Positions 17,650 to 25,956 are shown, numbered from the stretch's first letter. The stretch: DNA of 64,000 nucleotides from Streptomyces pilosus (GCF_014649835.1 NZ_BMTU01000010.1:204459-268458); one strand, 5' to 3'. The notes: generated by a model not told the origin, from the letters alone. Numbers and translations are program-made.

Positions 17650-18401
17650 TCCGGATCGCCGCCGTCGGGGACATCCACCTGAGCCCGGAGACCCGGGGCG
17701 TGCTCCGTCCCGCGTTCGACACCCTGCCCGCGTGCGCCGACCTGCTGCTGCTGGCCGGCGACCTCACCCGGCACGGTACCGTCGAGGAGGCCCGTGTGGT
17801 GGCCGACGAGATCCGGGACCTGGGAGTCCCGGTGGTGGCCGTGCTCGGCAACCACGACCACCACGACGACCGGCAGGACGAGGTCACGGCCGTGCTGCGG
17901 GACGCCGGGGCCACGGTCCTGGAGGGGGAGTCGACGGTGGTCCCGGTGGGAGGCGCGCGGGTCGGGGTGGCCGGCACCAAGGGCTTCGGCGGCGGGTTCG
18001 TCGGCGCCAGTGCCGGGGAGTTCGGCGAGCCGGTGATGAAGGAGTTCGTGCGGGTCTCCCGGCGGTGCGCCGACGGCCTGCGGGCCGCGCTGGACGACCT
18101 GGCGCGGCAGGACTGTGACGTCCGGATCGCCCTCACGCACTACTCCCCCGTGCCGGAGACCCTGGCCGGTGAACCGCTGGAGATCTATCCGTTCCTGGGC
18201 AGCTACCTGCTGGCCGAGGCGATCGACACGGCGGGCGCGGACCTCGCCGTGCACGGCCACGCGCACGCCGGCACCGAGCACGGCATGACCACGGGCGGGG
18301 TCAAGGTGCGCAACGTCGCCCAGCCGGTCATCGGCCGCGCCTTCCACGTCTACCACCTGCCGGTCCGCTCCCGCGTCGGCGCGGAGGCACCGACCGCCTG
18401 A
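17646..18401 (+). CDS. Calcineurin-like metallophosphoesterase
   Basis: 251-aa phosphoesterase with all five metallophosphatase motifs: AVGDIHLSPE (D-x-H), LLLAGDLTRHG (GD), VAVLGNHDHHDD (GNHD), ALTHYSPVP (H) and AVHGHAHAG (GHxH). Two metal ions should bind. The substrate is unknown: family members act on nucleotides, cyclic nucleotides or nucleic acid ends. Start overlap with the BON gene indicates translational coupling, which together with the nucleotidyltransferase suggests a small nucleotide- or RNA-related module (inference). Followed by a strong hairpin. Confidence 0.92.
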   Translation: MIRIAAVGDIHLSPETRGVLRPAFDTLPACADLLLLAGDLTRHGTVEEARVVADEIRDLGVPVVAVLGNHDHHDDRQDEVTAVLRDAGATVLEGESTVVPVGGARVGVAGTKGFGGGFVGASAGEFGEPVMKEFVRVSRRCADGLRAALDDLARQDCDVRIALTHYSPVPETLAGEPLEIYPFLGSYLLAEAIDTAGADLAVHGHAHAGTEHGMTTGGVKVRNVAQPVIGRAFHVYHLPVRSRVGAEAPTA

Positions 18402-18415
18402 CCCGTCCCCGCAGC

Positions 18416-18449
18416 AGGAGCGCCGCCGGTACCCGCCGGCGGCGCTCCT
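18416..18449 (+). terminator. Hairpin terminator after phosphoesterase operon
   Basis: Perfect 14-bp stem AGGAGCGCCGCCGG / CCGGCGGCGCTCCT with a 6-nt loop, 15 nt after the phosphoesterase stop codon. Confidence 0.8.
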
Positions 18450-18640
18450 CGTGCTGTCCGGGGTCGCGGGATCCGTACGCCTGTCGCGTGAACACCCGGC
18501 CCGTCACGCCGTTATCGATCATTTTGTCTGTTTAGCATGCAGGGTCCGTCGTGCCCCGAGGCTCACCCGCGTACGCCCGGACCCGGCGGCCCGCGCGCCC
18601 GTCGGTTCGATCCGCCCGCCCCCGTAGGAGAGGACCCCGG

Positions 18641-20305
18641 ATGGCGCTGTCGGGCCGCTGCGGACCATCGTCCGCTCTCGCCTCCACCCCGCACGACACC
18701 GAACTGCGCGCCGCCGCAGGGCATCTGGCCCGGCGCCGGTTCCTGACCTTCACCGCGGCGGCCGCCGCCCTCGCCTTCACCACCCAGCTCCCGCCGCGCG
18801 GCGCCTTCGCGGCGTCCCGGCTCGACCCGGCCCGGATCACCGAGGACCCCTTCACCCTCGGCGTCGCCTCCGGGGACCCGCTGCCCGACTCGGTGCTCAT
18901 CTGGACCCGGCTCGCCCCCGCGCCCTTCGAACCGGACGGGGGTCTGGGACAGCAGCGGATCGAGGTCTCCTGGGAGGTGGCCCTCGACGAGTCCTTCGTC
19001 CTGGTCGTCCGCAGCGGCACCGCGCTCGCCTACCCCGAGTACGCCCACAGCGTCCGCGTCGACGTGAAGGGACTGGAACCGGGCAGCCACTACTTCTACC
19101 GCTTCCGCGCGGGCACCTGGATCAGCCCGGCCGGCCGTACCCGCACCGCTCCCCCGCCGGACGGCGGCACCGCGAGCCTGCGGCTGGCGGCGGTCGCCTG
19201 CCAGGCGTACCACCACGGCTACTACACCGTGCACGGCCACCTCGCGCAGGAGGACGTCGACCTGGTCCTCCACCTCGGCGACTACCTGTACGAGTACGCC
19301 GTGGACTCGGCGGGCGGGGCCCGCGACTACACCGACGGCACGCTGCCGTCGGTGTTCAACCGCGAGACGACGACCCTGGCGGACTACCGGATGCGGTACG
19401 CGCTCTACAAGAGCGATCCCGACCTGCGCGCCGTGCACGCCGCGCACCCGTTCGTCGTCACCTGGGACGACCACGAGACGGAGAACAACTACGCGGGCGA
19501 CATCGACGAGAACGGCAGCGACCCGGCCCAGTTCCTGATCCGCCGGGCCGCCGCCTACCGCGCGTACTGGGAGAACCAGCCGCTGCGCGCCGACCAGCTG
19601 CCCGACGGCCCCGACGCCCGGTTGTTCCGCCGGCTGCGCTGGGGCACCCTCGCCCAGTTCGACATCCTGGACACCCGCCAGTACCGCTCCGACCAGGCCT
19701 ACGGCGACACCCTGCACGTTCCCGGGCCGGAGTCGGACGACCCCGCGCGCAGCCTCACCGGGGACGCCCAGGAGCGGTGGCTGATCGACGGCTGGGCGGA
19801 CTCCCCCGCCCTGTGGAACGTGATGCCCCAGCAGGTCACCTTCTCCCAGCGCAAGATGGACCTGGGCGCGGACGCCAGGATGTCGATGGACGCCTGGGAC
19901 GGCTACCGGGCCAACCGCGGCCGGCTCGTCGCCGGCGCGAAGGCCGCCGGTGCCGGCAACTGGCTGGTCCTCACCGGCGACGTCCATGTCGCGTACGCCT
20001 TCGACATCAAGGACGACTTCGACGACCCCGGCTCCCCCACCCTGGGGACGGAGCTGACCTGTACCTCCGTCGCCAGCGGCATGGACGGGGCGGAACACCC
20101 GGCCAACTGGGACACCTACATGCGGGCCAACCCGCACCTGCGGTTCTACGACGGCCGGCGCGGCTACGTGCGCGTCGAGCTGGGCCGGGAGAACGCCCGC
20201 GCGGACTTCCGGATCGTCCCGGCCGTGACGACCCCGGGCGCGCCCGTCTCGACGGCCGCCTCCTTCGTGACGGAGGCGGGCTCGCCCGGCCTCACACCCG
20301 TGTGA
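18641..20305 (+). CDS. phoD: Secreted PhoD-type alkaline phosphatase/phosphodiesterase
   Basis: 554-aa enzyme. The Tat signal ARRRFLTFTAAAAALAF (twin arginines within 31-33) ends near AFA (~57-59). A PhoD N-terminal beta domain follows (GVASGDPLPDSVLIWTRLAP), then the PhoD metallophosphoesterase domain. Metal motifs HLGDYLYEYA, VTWDDHETENNY and LTGDVHVAYAF are intact. It should hydrolyse phosphate mono- or diesters outside the cell using Ca/Fe; Streptomyces phoD genes belong to the PhoRP phosphate-starvation regulon. The upstream region has an unusual AT-rich patch (18510-18540) and a single GTTCAC-like element, but I cannot make out a full PHO box. ATG at 18641 places the Tat motif about 30 residues in. 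Confidence 0.93.
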   Translation: MALSGRCGPSSALASTPHDTELRAAAGHLARRRFLTFTAAAAALAFTTQLPPRGAFAASRLDPARITEDPFTLGVASGDPLPDSVLIWTRLAPAPFEPDGGLGQQRIEVSWEVALDESFVLVVRSGTALAYPEYAHSVRVDVKGLEPGSHYFYRFRAGTWISPAGRTRTAPPPDGGTASLRLAAVACQAYHHGYYTVHGHLAQEDVDLVLHLGDYLYEYAVDSAGGARDYTDGTLPSVFNRETTTLADYRMRYALYKSDPDLRAVHAAHPFVVTWDDHETENNYAGDIDENGSDPAQFLIRRAAAYRAYWENQPLRADQLPDGPDARLFRRLRWGTLAQFDILDTRQYRSDQAYGDTLHVPGPESDDPARSLTGDAQERWLIDGWADSPALWNVMPQQVTFSQRKMDLGADARMSMDAWDGYRANRGRLVAGAKAAGAGNWLVLTGDVHVAYAFDIKDDFDDPGSPTLGTELTCTSVASGMDGAEHPANWDTYMRANPHLRFYDGRRGYVRVELGRENARADFRIVPAVTTPGAPVSTAASFVTEAGSPGLTPV

Positions 20306-20466
20306 CCCGTCCGGATGCCCGCCGTCGCACGGCCGTACTGCACATGGCGTCCCTCCGTGTCTCCAAAGCGCTAACCCCGGCGTGTCCCGACATCACGCCG
20401 GGCCCGCCGGGAAAGGCCTAAGGCTCCCCGGCAGCTCCGCCGCCCCGATCGAAGGAGACGTACCGA

Positions 20467-21837
20467 ATGGTCCCCAGTCATGTCCGGGCCGTGCGCCACT
20501 CGGCCCTCACCGCCCTCGGCGCACTCGTCCTCGCCGGACTCCCCTCCGTCGCGGCGGCCGATCCCGCACCCGGGGCGGGCCCGGCGCCCAGCGCGGCGCA
20601 GACCCTCGGCGCGGACCGGCCCTCGCCCCAGTTGCTCAGCGCCCTCCAGCGCGATCTGGGCCTGGAGCCCGGGCAGGCGTCGGAGCGGCTGGTGAACGAG
20701 GCGGAGGCGGGGACCCGCGCGGGCCGGCTGCGCATCGCCCTGGGCGAGCGGTTCGCCGGTGCCTGGGTGAGCGGCGACACCTCCGGTGAGCTGACGGTCG
20801 CGAGCACCGACGCCGGGGACGTGGCGGCCATCGAGGCGCAGGGCGCCAGGGCCAGGGTGGTGCAGCGGACGCTGGCCGAACTGGGGGCGGCCAAGGAGAA
20901 GCTGGACGCGGCGGCCACCCGGGTGCCCACCGCGGACACGCCCGTCTGGTACGTCGACGTGCCGAAGAACCGGATCGTGCTGGAGGCCGCCAGTCAGGCC
21001 GCCGGCACCGCGTTCGTCGAGGCCGCCGGGCTCGAAGGGGAGGACGTCGGCGTCCGCATGACGACGGTGCGGCCGCGGCTGCTGCAGGACATCACCGGCG
21101 GCGACGCCTTCTACATCGACGACTCCGCGCGCTGTTCCGTCGGCTTCTCCGTCACCGGGGACGAACAGCCTGGCTTCGTGACCGCCGGGCACTGCGGCAG
21201 GCCGGGCGCGACGACCACCGGGTACGACCGCACCGCGCAGGGCACCTTCCGGGCCTCCACGTTCCCCGGCAAGGACATGGCGTGGGTGGCAACGAACGAC
21301 CAGTGGACGCCGACGCCCGACGTGAAGGCGCAGGACAGCCAGGAGGTGCAGGTCACCGGTTCGGCGCAGGCGCTCGTCGGGGCGTCGGTGTGCCGTTCCG
21401 GCTCGACCACGGGTTGGCGCTGCGGGACCGTCCAGCAGCACGACACCAGCGTCAGCTACGCCGAGGGCACGGTCGACGGGCTCACCCGGACGACGGTGTG
21501 CGCGGAGCCGGGCGACTCGGGCGGGCCGTTCGTCGCGGGCGCGCAGGCCCAGGGCGTCACCTCCGGCGGGTCCGGTGACTGCACCGCCGGCGGCACCACG
21601 TTCTACCAGCCGGTCAACCCGATCCTCAGTGACTTCGGGCTCACCCTCACCACGTCGGCCGCGAACACCACGCCGGACCAGCAGGAGGGCGGCGCGCGGG
21701 CGTGGACGGCCGGCCGGGTCTACGAGACGGGGGCGACCGTGACGCGGGACGGCGTGACGTACCAGTGCCTGCAGACGCACCAGGCGCAGGGCGCCTGGGC
21801 ACCCGCCGGCACCCCGGCGCTGTGGCAGCGGGTCTGA
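20467..21837 (+). CDS. Streptogrisin C-like secreted serine protease with chitin-binding tail
   Basis: 456-aa preproprotein. Order: Sec signal (HSALTALGALVLAGLPSVAAA), alpha-lytic-protease propeptide (~60-200), chymotrypsin-fold protease (~210-395), short linker, and a CBM5/12 carbohydrate-binding domain (~405-456) with AWTAGRVYETGATVTRDGVTYQC. Catalytic triad: His242 in TAGHCG, Asp270 in GKDMAW and Ser351 in GDSGGP. The architecture equals streptogrisin C of S. griseus, which has the same length and chitin-binding domain. It likely degrades proteins in chitinous material. The propeptide folds the enzyme and is cleaved off. GAAGGAGA precedes the ATG. The gene is monocistronic. Confidence 0.93.
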   Translation: MVPSHVRAVRHSALTALGALVLAGLPSVAAADPAPGAGPAPSAAQTLGADRPSPQLLSALQRDLGLEPGQASERLVNEAEAGTRAGRLRIALGERFAGAWVSGDTSGELTVASTDAGDVAAIEAQGARARVVQRTLAELGAAKEKLDAAATRVPTADTPVWYVDVPKNRIVLEAASQAAGTAFVEAAGLEGEDVGVRMTTVRPRLLQDITGGDAFYIDDSARCSVGFSVTGDEQPGFVTAGHCGRPGATTTGYDRTAQGTFRASTFPGKDMAWVATNDQWTPTPDVKAQDSQEVQVTGSAQALVGASVCRSGSTTGWRCGTVQQHDTSVSYAEGTVDGLTRTTVCAEPGDSGGPFVAGAQAQGVTSGGSGDCTAGGTTFYQPVNPILSDFGLTLTTSAANTTPDQQEGGARAWTAGRVYETGATVTRDGVTYQCLQTHQAQGAWAPAGTPALWQRV

Positions 21838-21847
21838 CCCGGTGAAG

Positions 21848-21891
21848 GCCGGTGCGCCGGCCACGGCTTCGGCCGCGGCCGGCGCACCGGC
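21848..21891. terminator. Bidirectional terminator with UUCG tetraloop
   Basis: 20-bp stem with a single mismatch, closed by TTCG flanked by C and G (an extra-stable cUUCGg loop in RNA). It lies between the protease (ends 21837) and the convergent serine hydrolase (ends 21922). Confidence 0.85.
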
Positions 21892-21921
21892 GTGCGCGGG
21901 CCCCGCTCGGCGGCGGGTCCC

Positions 21922-23010
21922 CTACTCCTCGGCCAGCAGGGCGTACGCCGTGGCGAGGAACGGGTCGTGGGGGCGGAAGCGGCGGGTGCAGACCGCGGCC
22001 AGGGCGGTCCCGGTGCCGGGCCGGAAGCCGAGGAAGGTCTGCTGACCGAGGGTCGCCCCGCTGTGGAAGTAGAGGGGCCCGCCGTCCGCCGGGTGCCGGA
22101 ACCAGGCGACGGTGTGCACGTGCCGGTGCCCGAGTCCGCGCCGCAGTACGGGGGTGCGCACGGCGTGCAGCGCCCCCGCCAGCGGGGGGCACCGGCCGGG
22201 GTCGAGGTGGGCCTCCAGGAAGGTGAGCAGGTCGTGCGGGGTGGCCCGGAGGGCCCCGGCCGCCTGGAAGCCGCCCGCGTCGAAGGCGGGCACGGCGGTG
22301 CCGTCCTTGCCGTGCCCGGTGGCGTCCGCCGCCGCGGCGGGGTCCGCCCGCAGTGCCGTGTGCCGCAGGCCGAGGGGCCGCAGCAGCCGGCCGGTGACCA
22401 GGTCCTGCCAGGGGGTGCCGGTGGCGGCGGCCAGGGCGTGGCCGAGCACGGCGACGCCGAAGTTGGAGTAGCGCCAGCGGGTGCCGGGCCGGTGGCGTGG
22501 GCGGTGGCGCAGGAAGGCGCCGGTCACGCGCGCGTCGCCGAAGCGGGCGTAGGGGTTGGTGCGCCAGGCCGGCAGGGCGCGCGGGTAGAAGCCCGCGGGA
22601 AGTGCGGGCAGCCCGGCGGTGTGGGTGACGAGGTGGGCGAGGGTGACCGGCAGGGCGCCGGGCGGACGGCCCGGGTCGAGGAGGGTGAGGGCCGGCTCGC
22701 CTCCGGAGAGCCGGCCCTCTTCCACCAGCGCGGCCAGCAGCAGCCCGGTGAACGTCTTGGTCGCCGAGCCGGCCTCGTAGCGCAGGGTGTCGCGGGGGCG
22801 GGGCGGGGGCGGGGCGGTACCACCGGTGCGTACCGTGCGGCGGCCGTCGCGGGAGAGGGCGAAGACGGTGTCGGGGGCGTCGGACGCGGCGACGGCCGCT
22901 TCCAGCCGCGCCCCCGGGTCGTCGCCGGGGTGCGGCGCCGGGCGGTCCGCGGGACCGGCGTCCCGGTCGGGGGTACGGCCCGGCCAGGACGCGCGGTACG
23001 CCGTCGTCAT
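21922..23010 (-). CDS. Beta-lactamase-family serine hydrolase (class C fold)
   Basis: 362-aa serine hydrolase of the Beta-lactamase/DD-peptidase/esterase family. Nucleophile motif Ser82-x-x-Lys85 (in EAGSATKTF), second motif Tyr181-Ser-Asn183, and a late His-Ser-Gly in place of the usual KTG. ATLGQQTFLGFRP is the typical C-terminal strand. There is no obvious signal peptide, so it should be cytoplasmic, which argues against a simple beta-lactamase and for an esterase, amidase or acyl-transfer role. It is the last gene of a coupled operon and overlaps the preceding gene by 4 nt. In that context it may cleave or transfer acyl groups on the locus product (inference). Confidence 0.88.
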   Translation of the reverse strand: MTTAYRASWPGRTPDRDAGPADRPAPHPGDDPGARLEAAVAASDAPDTVFALSRDGRRTVRTGGTAPPPPRPRDTLRYEAGSATKTFTGLLLAALVEEGRLSGGEPALTLLDPGRPPGALPVTLAHLVTHTAGLPALPAGFYPRALPAWRTNPYARFGDARVTGAFLRHRPRHRPGTRWRYSNFGVAVLGHALAAATGTPWQDLVTGRLLRPLGLRHTALRADPAAAADATGHGKDGTAVPAFDAGGFQAAGALRATPHDLLTFLEAHLDPGRCPPLAGALHAVRTPVLRRGLGHRHVHTVAWFRHPADGGPLYFHSGATLGQQTFLGFRPGTGTALAAVCTRRFRPHDPFLATAYALLAEE

Positions 23011-23924
23011 GAGGCCCGGGCCAGCTCGGTGAGGGCGCGGGAGGTGGCCAGGACGGAGGCGAAGGCGGCGACCAGCGTGGAGTGGTAGACGACGTCGAAG
23101 ACGGCCTCCTCGTCGCCCTCGGGCATGGCGCGGACCGCGGGCATGGCGCCGTCCGGCTGCTGTGCGGCGGCGAACGCGGTCCAGGCGGGCTCGTCCAGGG
23201 TGGGGCGGGGCAGACAGGCGTCGACCACGAGGAGTTCGCCCAGCAGGTCCCAGCGTCGCAGGTCCAGCCAGTCGTCGATCCACACCGGCAGCCAGGTGGC
23301 GAGGTAGCCGGCGATGTCCCCGGGCAGGCCGCCGGGGTTCTCCCCCCAGTCGGTCAGGTGGAAGACGCAGTGGGTGATGTCGTAGGCGATGTGGCCCTCG
23401 ACGGTCCAGGGTTCGGGGGTGCGGGCCAGCCAGGTGGCGCGCAGGGCCTCGGGCTCCGGGGGGCGGGGGGTGAGCCCGAAGCGGCGCTCGAAGGCGGAGA
23501 GTCCGAGGCGCCGGGTGGGGGTCGTCTCCAGGGCGGCCCAGCTGTCGAGCCGGTGGTTCAGTGCGGCGGCGCGCTCCACCTCGGGCTGGCTGTAGCCGAG
23601 TTCGCGGAAGGGGAGGTACACCTCGAAGGGAATGGGCGAGGCGGGTTCCGTCCGCTGTCCGCGCACCAGCATGGTGCCGCCGTCCAGGGTGTCGCGCCAG
23701 ACGTGGTCGAGCAGTCTGCGGGCCAGCTCCGCCTGGCGGGAGCCGGCGACGCCCTCGCGGAACAGCACCTTGCAGACCAGGGCGAGTTCGCCGACCGGTT
23801 TGAAGCGTTCCAGGAAGCCCACTTCCGGGTCCGCGTCGGGTTCCAGCCGGAAGCCGTCGCGGTGCGCCCAGAGCCATTCCAGGGCGCCGACCCCGACGGT
23901 GTGGATGAGGCGGGTGTCCGTCAT
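23007..23924 (-). CDS. Conserved protein of unknown function, paralogue of the gene at 23921-24919
   Basis: 305-aa all-alpha-looking protein without signal or membrane segment. It aligns over its whole length with its upstream neighbour: KPVGELALVCKVL, LLDHVWRDT, TPTRRLGLSAFERRFGL, PEPWTVEGHIAYDITHCVFHLTDWG, YLATWLPVWIDDWLDLRRWDL and VVYHSTLVAAFA. The shared His/Trp/Asp block (THxVFHLTDWG) and terminal YHST suggest a metal or active site. I think it belongs to a family annotated as DUF6895 in Streptomyces, but that is from memory. Regular helical spacing is compatible with an alpha/alpha toroid such as cyclases or terpene-like enzymes. ATG start; it overlaps both neighbours by 4 nt. Confidence 0.82.
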   Translation of the reverse strand: MTDTRLIHTVGVGALEWLWAHRDGFRLEPDADPEVGFLERFKPVGELALVCKVLFREGVAGSRQAELARRLLDHVWRDTLDGGTMLVRGQRTEPASPIPFEVYLPFRELGYSQPEVERAAALNHRLDSWAALETTPTRRLGLSAFERRFGLTPRPPEPEALRATWLARTPEPWTVEGHIAYDITHCVFHLTDWGENPGGLPGDIAGYLATWLPVWIDDWLDLRRWDLLGELLVVDACLPRPTLDEPAWTAFAAAQQPDGAMPAVRAMPEGDEEAVFDVVYHSTLVAAFASVLATSRALTELARAS

Positions 23925-24919
23925 CGAGGCGCTCCTCGTCCGCCGTGCCGGTGCCGTGCGCCGGTGCCGGCGGGTGGGGCGGCGGGGCGTTCACAGGTCA
24001 GTACGGCCGCGAAGGCGGCCATCAGGGTGGAGTGGTAGTGGTGGAGGAAGTACCACTCGTCGTCCGCGGGCAGGGCGGGCGCGCCGGGCTCCTCCGGCGG
24101 TGGATCGCGGTCCTCCAGGGGGAGTTCACCGGCCGGGCGCTGCGCCGCGCGCAGCACCTGCCAGGCGTCGAACGGCGGCAGGTCCCCGGCCGGGCGGGCC
24201 ACGACCGCGGCCACGGCGAGCAGTTCGGCGCTCAGGTCCCACTTCCGGGCCTCCAGGCAGGTGTCGATCCAGGGCGGCAGCCAGTCGGCCAGGTAGGCGG
24301 CGAGGCCGGGCGGCAGTCCGGCGGCGTCGTCGCCCCAGTCGGTGAGGTGGAAGACCACGTGGGTGAGGGCGTATCCGGCGTCGCGTTCGAAGGTCCACGG
24401 TTCGGGCAGCCCGCCGAGCCACGTCAGCGGCGGCTCGGGCGCCGGGGACGGCCGCCGGATGCCGCAGCGTTCCTCGGCGCGCAGGACGCCCAGGCGCCGG
24501 GTGGGGTCCTGTTCGGTGAGCCGCCAGCCGCGGGTGCGGGCGACCACGGCGGCCGCCTCCTCGAAGGCGCGGTGACGGTATCCGGCCGAGGCCAGGGTCG
24601 CGTACACCTCCAGCGGGTAGGTCGCGAACGGCTCCAGCCGATGCAGCCGCAGGAACAGGTCGCCCTCCTCGGTCTCCCGCCAGGCGAAGTCCAGCAGGGC
24701 GCGGGCGCGGGCGTGGAGGGGGTCGGAGCGCTCGGTGTGGCGGGACACGGTCACGCAGACCTGGGCCAGTTCACCGAGGGGCTTCCAGCTCCGGTCGGCC
24801 TCGCCGTCCACCGCCAGGGCGTCCTCGCCGAGGGTGAAACCGGCGCGATGGGCGTCCACCCAGGCCAGCGCGGTCTCGGCGGTCCGCCGGACGTCCGTGA
24901 CGCCGTCCGGCGCGGTCAC
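23921..24919 (-). CDS. Conserved protein of unknown function, paralogue of the gene at 23007-23924
   Basis: 332-aa protein starting at GTG, which overlaps the stop of the previous gene (GTGA). It shares the block order of its paralogue: KPLGELAQVCVTVSRH, LLDFAWRETEEGD, DPTRRLGVLRAEERCGI, PEPWTFERDAGYALTHVVFHLTDWG, YLADWLPPWIDTCLEARKWDL and FLHHYHSTLMAAFA. The C-terminal His is preceded by two more (HHYHST). The insert between the WDL and YHST blocks is Pro/Glu-rich. Two adjacent paralogues often form a heterodimer or act in sequence on one substrate (inference). No known enzymatic motif was recognised. Confidence 0.82.
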   Translation of the reverse strand: MTAPDGVTDVRRTAETALAWVDAHRAGFTLGEDALAVDGEADRSWKPLGELAQVCVTVSRHTERSDPLHARARALLDFAWRETEEGDLFLRLHRLEPFATYPLEVYATLASAGYRHRAFEEAAAVVARTRGWRLTEQDPTRRLGVLRAEERCGIRRPSPAPEPPLTWLGGLPEPWTFERDAGYALTHVVFHLTDWGDDAAGLPPGLAAYLADWLPPWIDTCLEARKWDLSAELLAVAAVVARPAGDLPPFDAWQVLRAAQRPAGELPLEDRDPPPEEPGAPALPADDEWYFLHHYHSTLMAAFAAVLTCERPAAPPAGTGARHRHGGRGAPR

Positions 24920-25608
24920 ACCGGTGCCCCGGTCCGTGCCGCCCTGGCCGCCTGTACCTGGAGGACGACCAACGGGTCCTGTCCGCCCATCAGTTCCACG
25001 AAGTCGAGGCCCGCTTCGAGGCCGACGGTGTCCGGGACACCGGGCAGCAGGGTGAGCCAGCGGCCGGCGCCGGCGGCCTGCCGCCAGTCCCGGCGGCGCA
25101 CCGCCCGGACGAATCCGCGGGCGACGTCCACGGGGCGGCGCGCGGCGAGGGCGCTCACCGCGCACTCCTCTCCGGGTACCGCGAGCGGTGCCAGCACGGC
25201 GAGCTGGTGGGTGAGGTACTGCCAGCCCGCCCCTTCGAGCCATCCGGTGTCCGGCTCGGCGGACGGGCCCGGGAGGAAGGAGGGGTCGAGCCGTCGCAGG
25301 GCGCGTGTCATGCCCCAGTGGCTCCAGCGGACGGTGGGCGCGGCGTCGGGGCGGGGCGGATACGCCTCGACGGCCTTGCGGAACACGGCCACCTCCGCCG
25401 GGTCGGGCGGAGTGGGCCGCACCAGGCCGGGCAGCAACGCGTCCGCGCCCAGGACGCGTACGGCGGCGAGTGCGAGGTCTCCCGCTTCCGCGCCGTCCCC
25501 CGCGGGGACGACGTGCGGGTGGTCCCCGCCCCGAAGGGCGGAGACCACACCGGAGGCGAGGCCCTGCACCGCGGCCTGCAAGCGGGTCGAAGTGCCTGAC
25601 TGCTCCAT
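24916..25608 (-). CDS. Unknown protein in small-protein/paralogue operon
   Basis: 230-aa soluble protein, no recognised domain. It is predicted mostly helical and has three tryptophans in the middle (VRWSHWGMTRALRRLDPSF; GWLEGAGWQYLTHQLAVLAPLAVPG). I chose ATG at 25608 because the sequence before it is arginine/cysteine-rich shadow. It begins 22 nt after the 61-aa gene and overlaps the next gene by 4 nt, so it is firmly part of the five-gene transcription unit. Role unknown; with its neighbours it could be a partner protein or a peptide-binding component. Confidence 0.75.
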   Translation of the reverse strand: MEQSGTSTRLQAAVQGLASGVVSALRGGDHPHVVPAGDGAEAGDLALAAVRVLGADALLPGLVRPTPPDPAEVAVFRKAVEAYPPRPDAAPTVRWSHWGMTRALRRLDPSFLPGPSAEPDTGWLEGAGWQYLTHQLAVLAPLAVPGEECAVSALAARRPVDVARGFVRAVRRRDWRQAAGAGRWLTLLPGVPDTVGLEAGLDFVELMGGQDPLVVLQVQAARAARTGAPV

Positions 25609-25630
25609 CTGGCTGCTCCCGTCGATCCGT

Positions 25631-25816
25631 TCAGCCCTTCTTGGGGCGCGGGGTCGGGGGCGAGAGCAGCAGCTTGGCCGCACCGGAGAGCAGCGCCGCC
25701 GCGGCGCACTGCCGGCTGTCGCGGTACACACCGTCGGCCTCGACCGGGTCGAGTGCCGCCTCGATGTCGGCGCTCTTGACGCCGGTCAGCTCTTCGGTGA
25801 TCTGTTCGGAACGCAT
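25631..25816 (-). CDS. 61-aa small protein, possible precursor peptide
   Basis: First gene of the unit that continues to 21922. ATG at 25816 has a GGGAGA ribosome site about 8 nt upstream. The N-terminal two thirds are acidic and hydrophilic (MRSEQITEELTGVKSADIEA; then DPVEADGVYRDSRQC). The C-terminal third is hydrophobic and ends Pro/Lys-rich (AAAALLSGAAKLLLS, PPTPRPKKG). A charged leader followed by a compositionally distinct end fits a RiPP precursor, but there is a single Cys and no Cys/Ser/Thr-rich core, and no recognisable RiPP cyclase lies nearby. It could equally be a small regulatory or scaffold protein. Confidence 0.65.
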   Translation of the reverse strand: MRSEQITEELTGVKSADIEAALDPVEADGVYRDSRQCAAAALLSGAAKLLLSPPTPRPKKG

Positions 25817-25956
25817 GACACCATCTCCCTGAGGCGTAGCGAGTACGTTCCATGTCAGACTCACCCGAATAGGACAAATCACGCCACTTCTACAGAACTT
25901 ACTTTCATCACTTCTTCAACATGCCTGACGCTCAAGGCCCCTCGGGAAGCGCCCCG

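Noticed and set aside
21922..23010. Serine hydrolase as a true beta-lactamase resistance gene
   Set aside because: No signal peptide, no KTG motif (HSG instead), and an operon context with unrelated genes.
25631..25882. Longer 83-aa version of the small protein with an earlier ATG
   Set aside because: The extra 22 residues precede the ribosome site GGGAGA; the ATG at 25816 is better placed.
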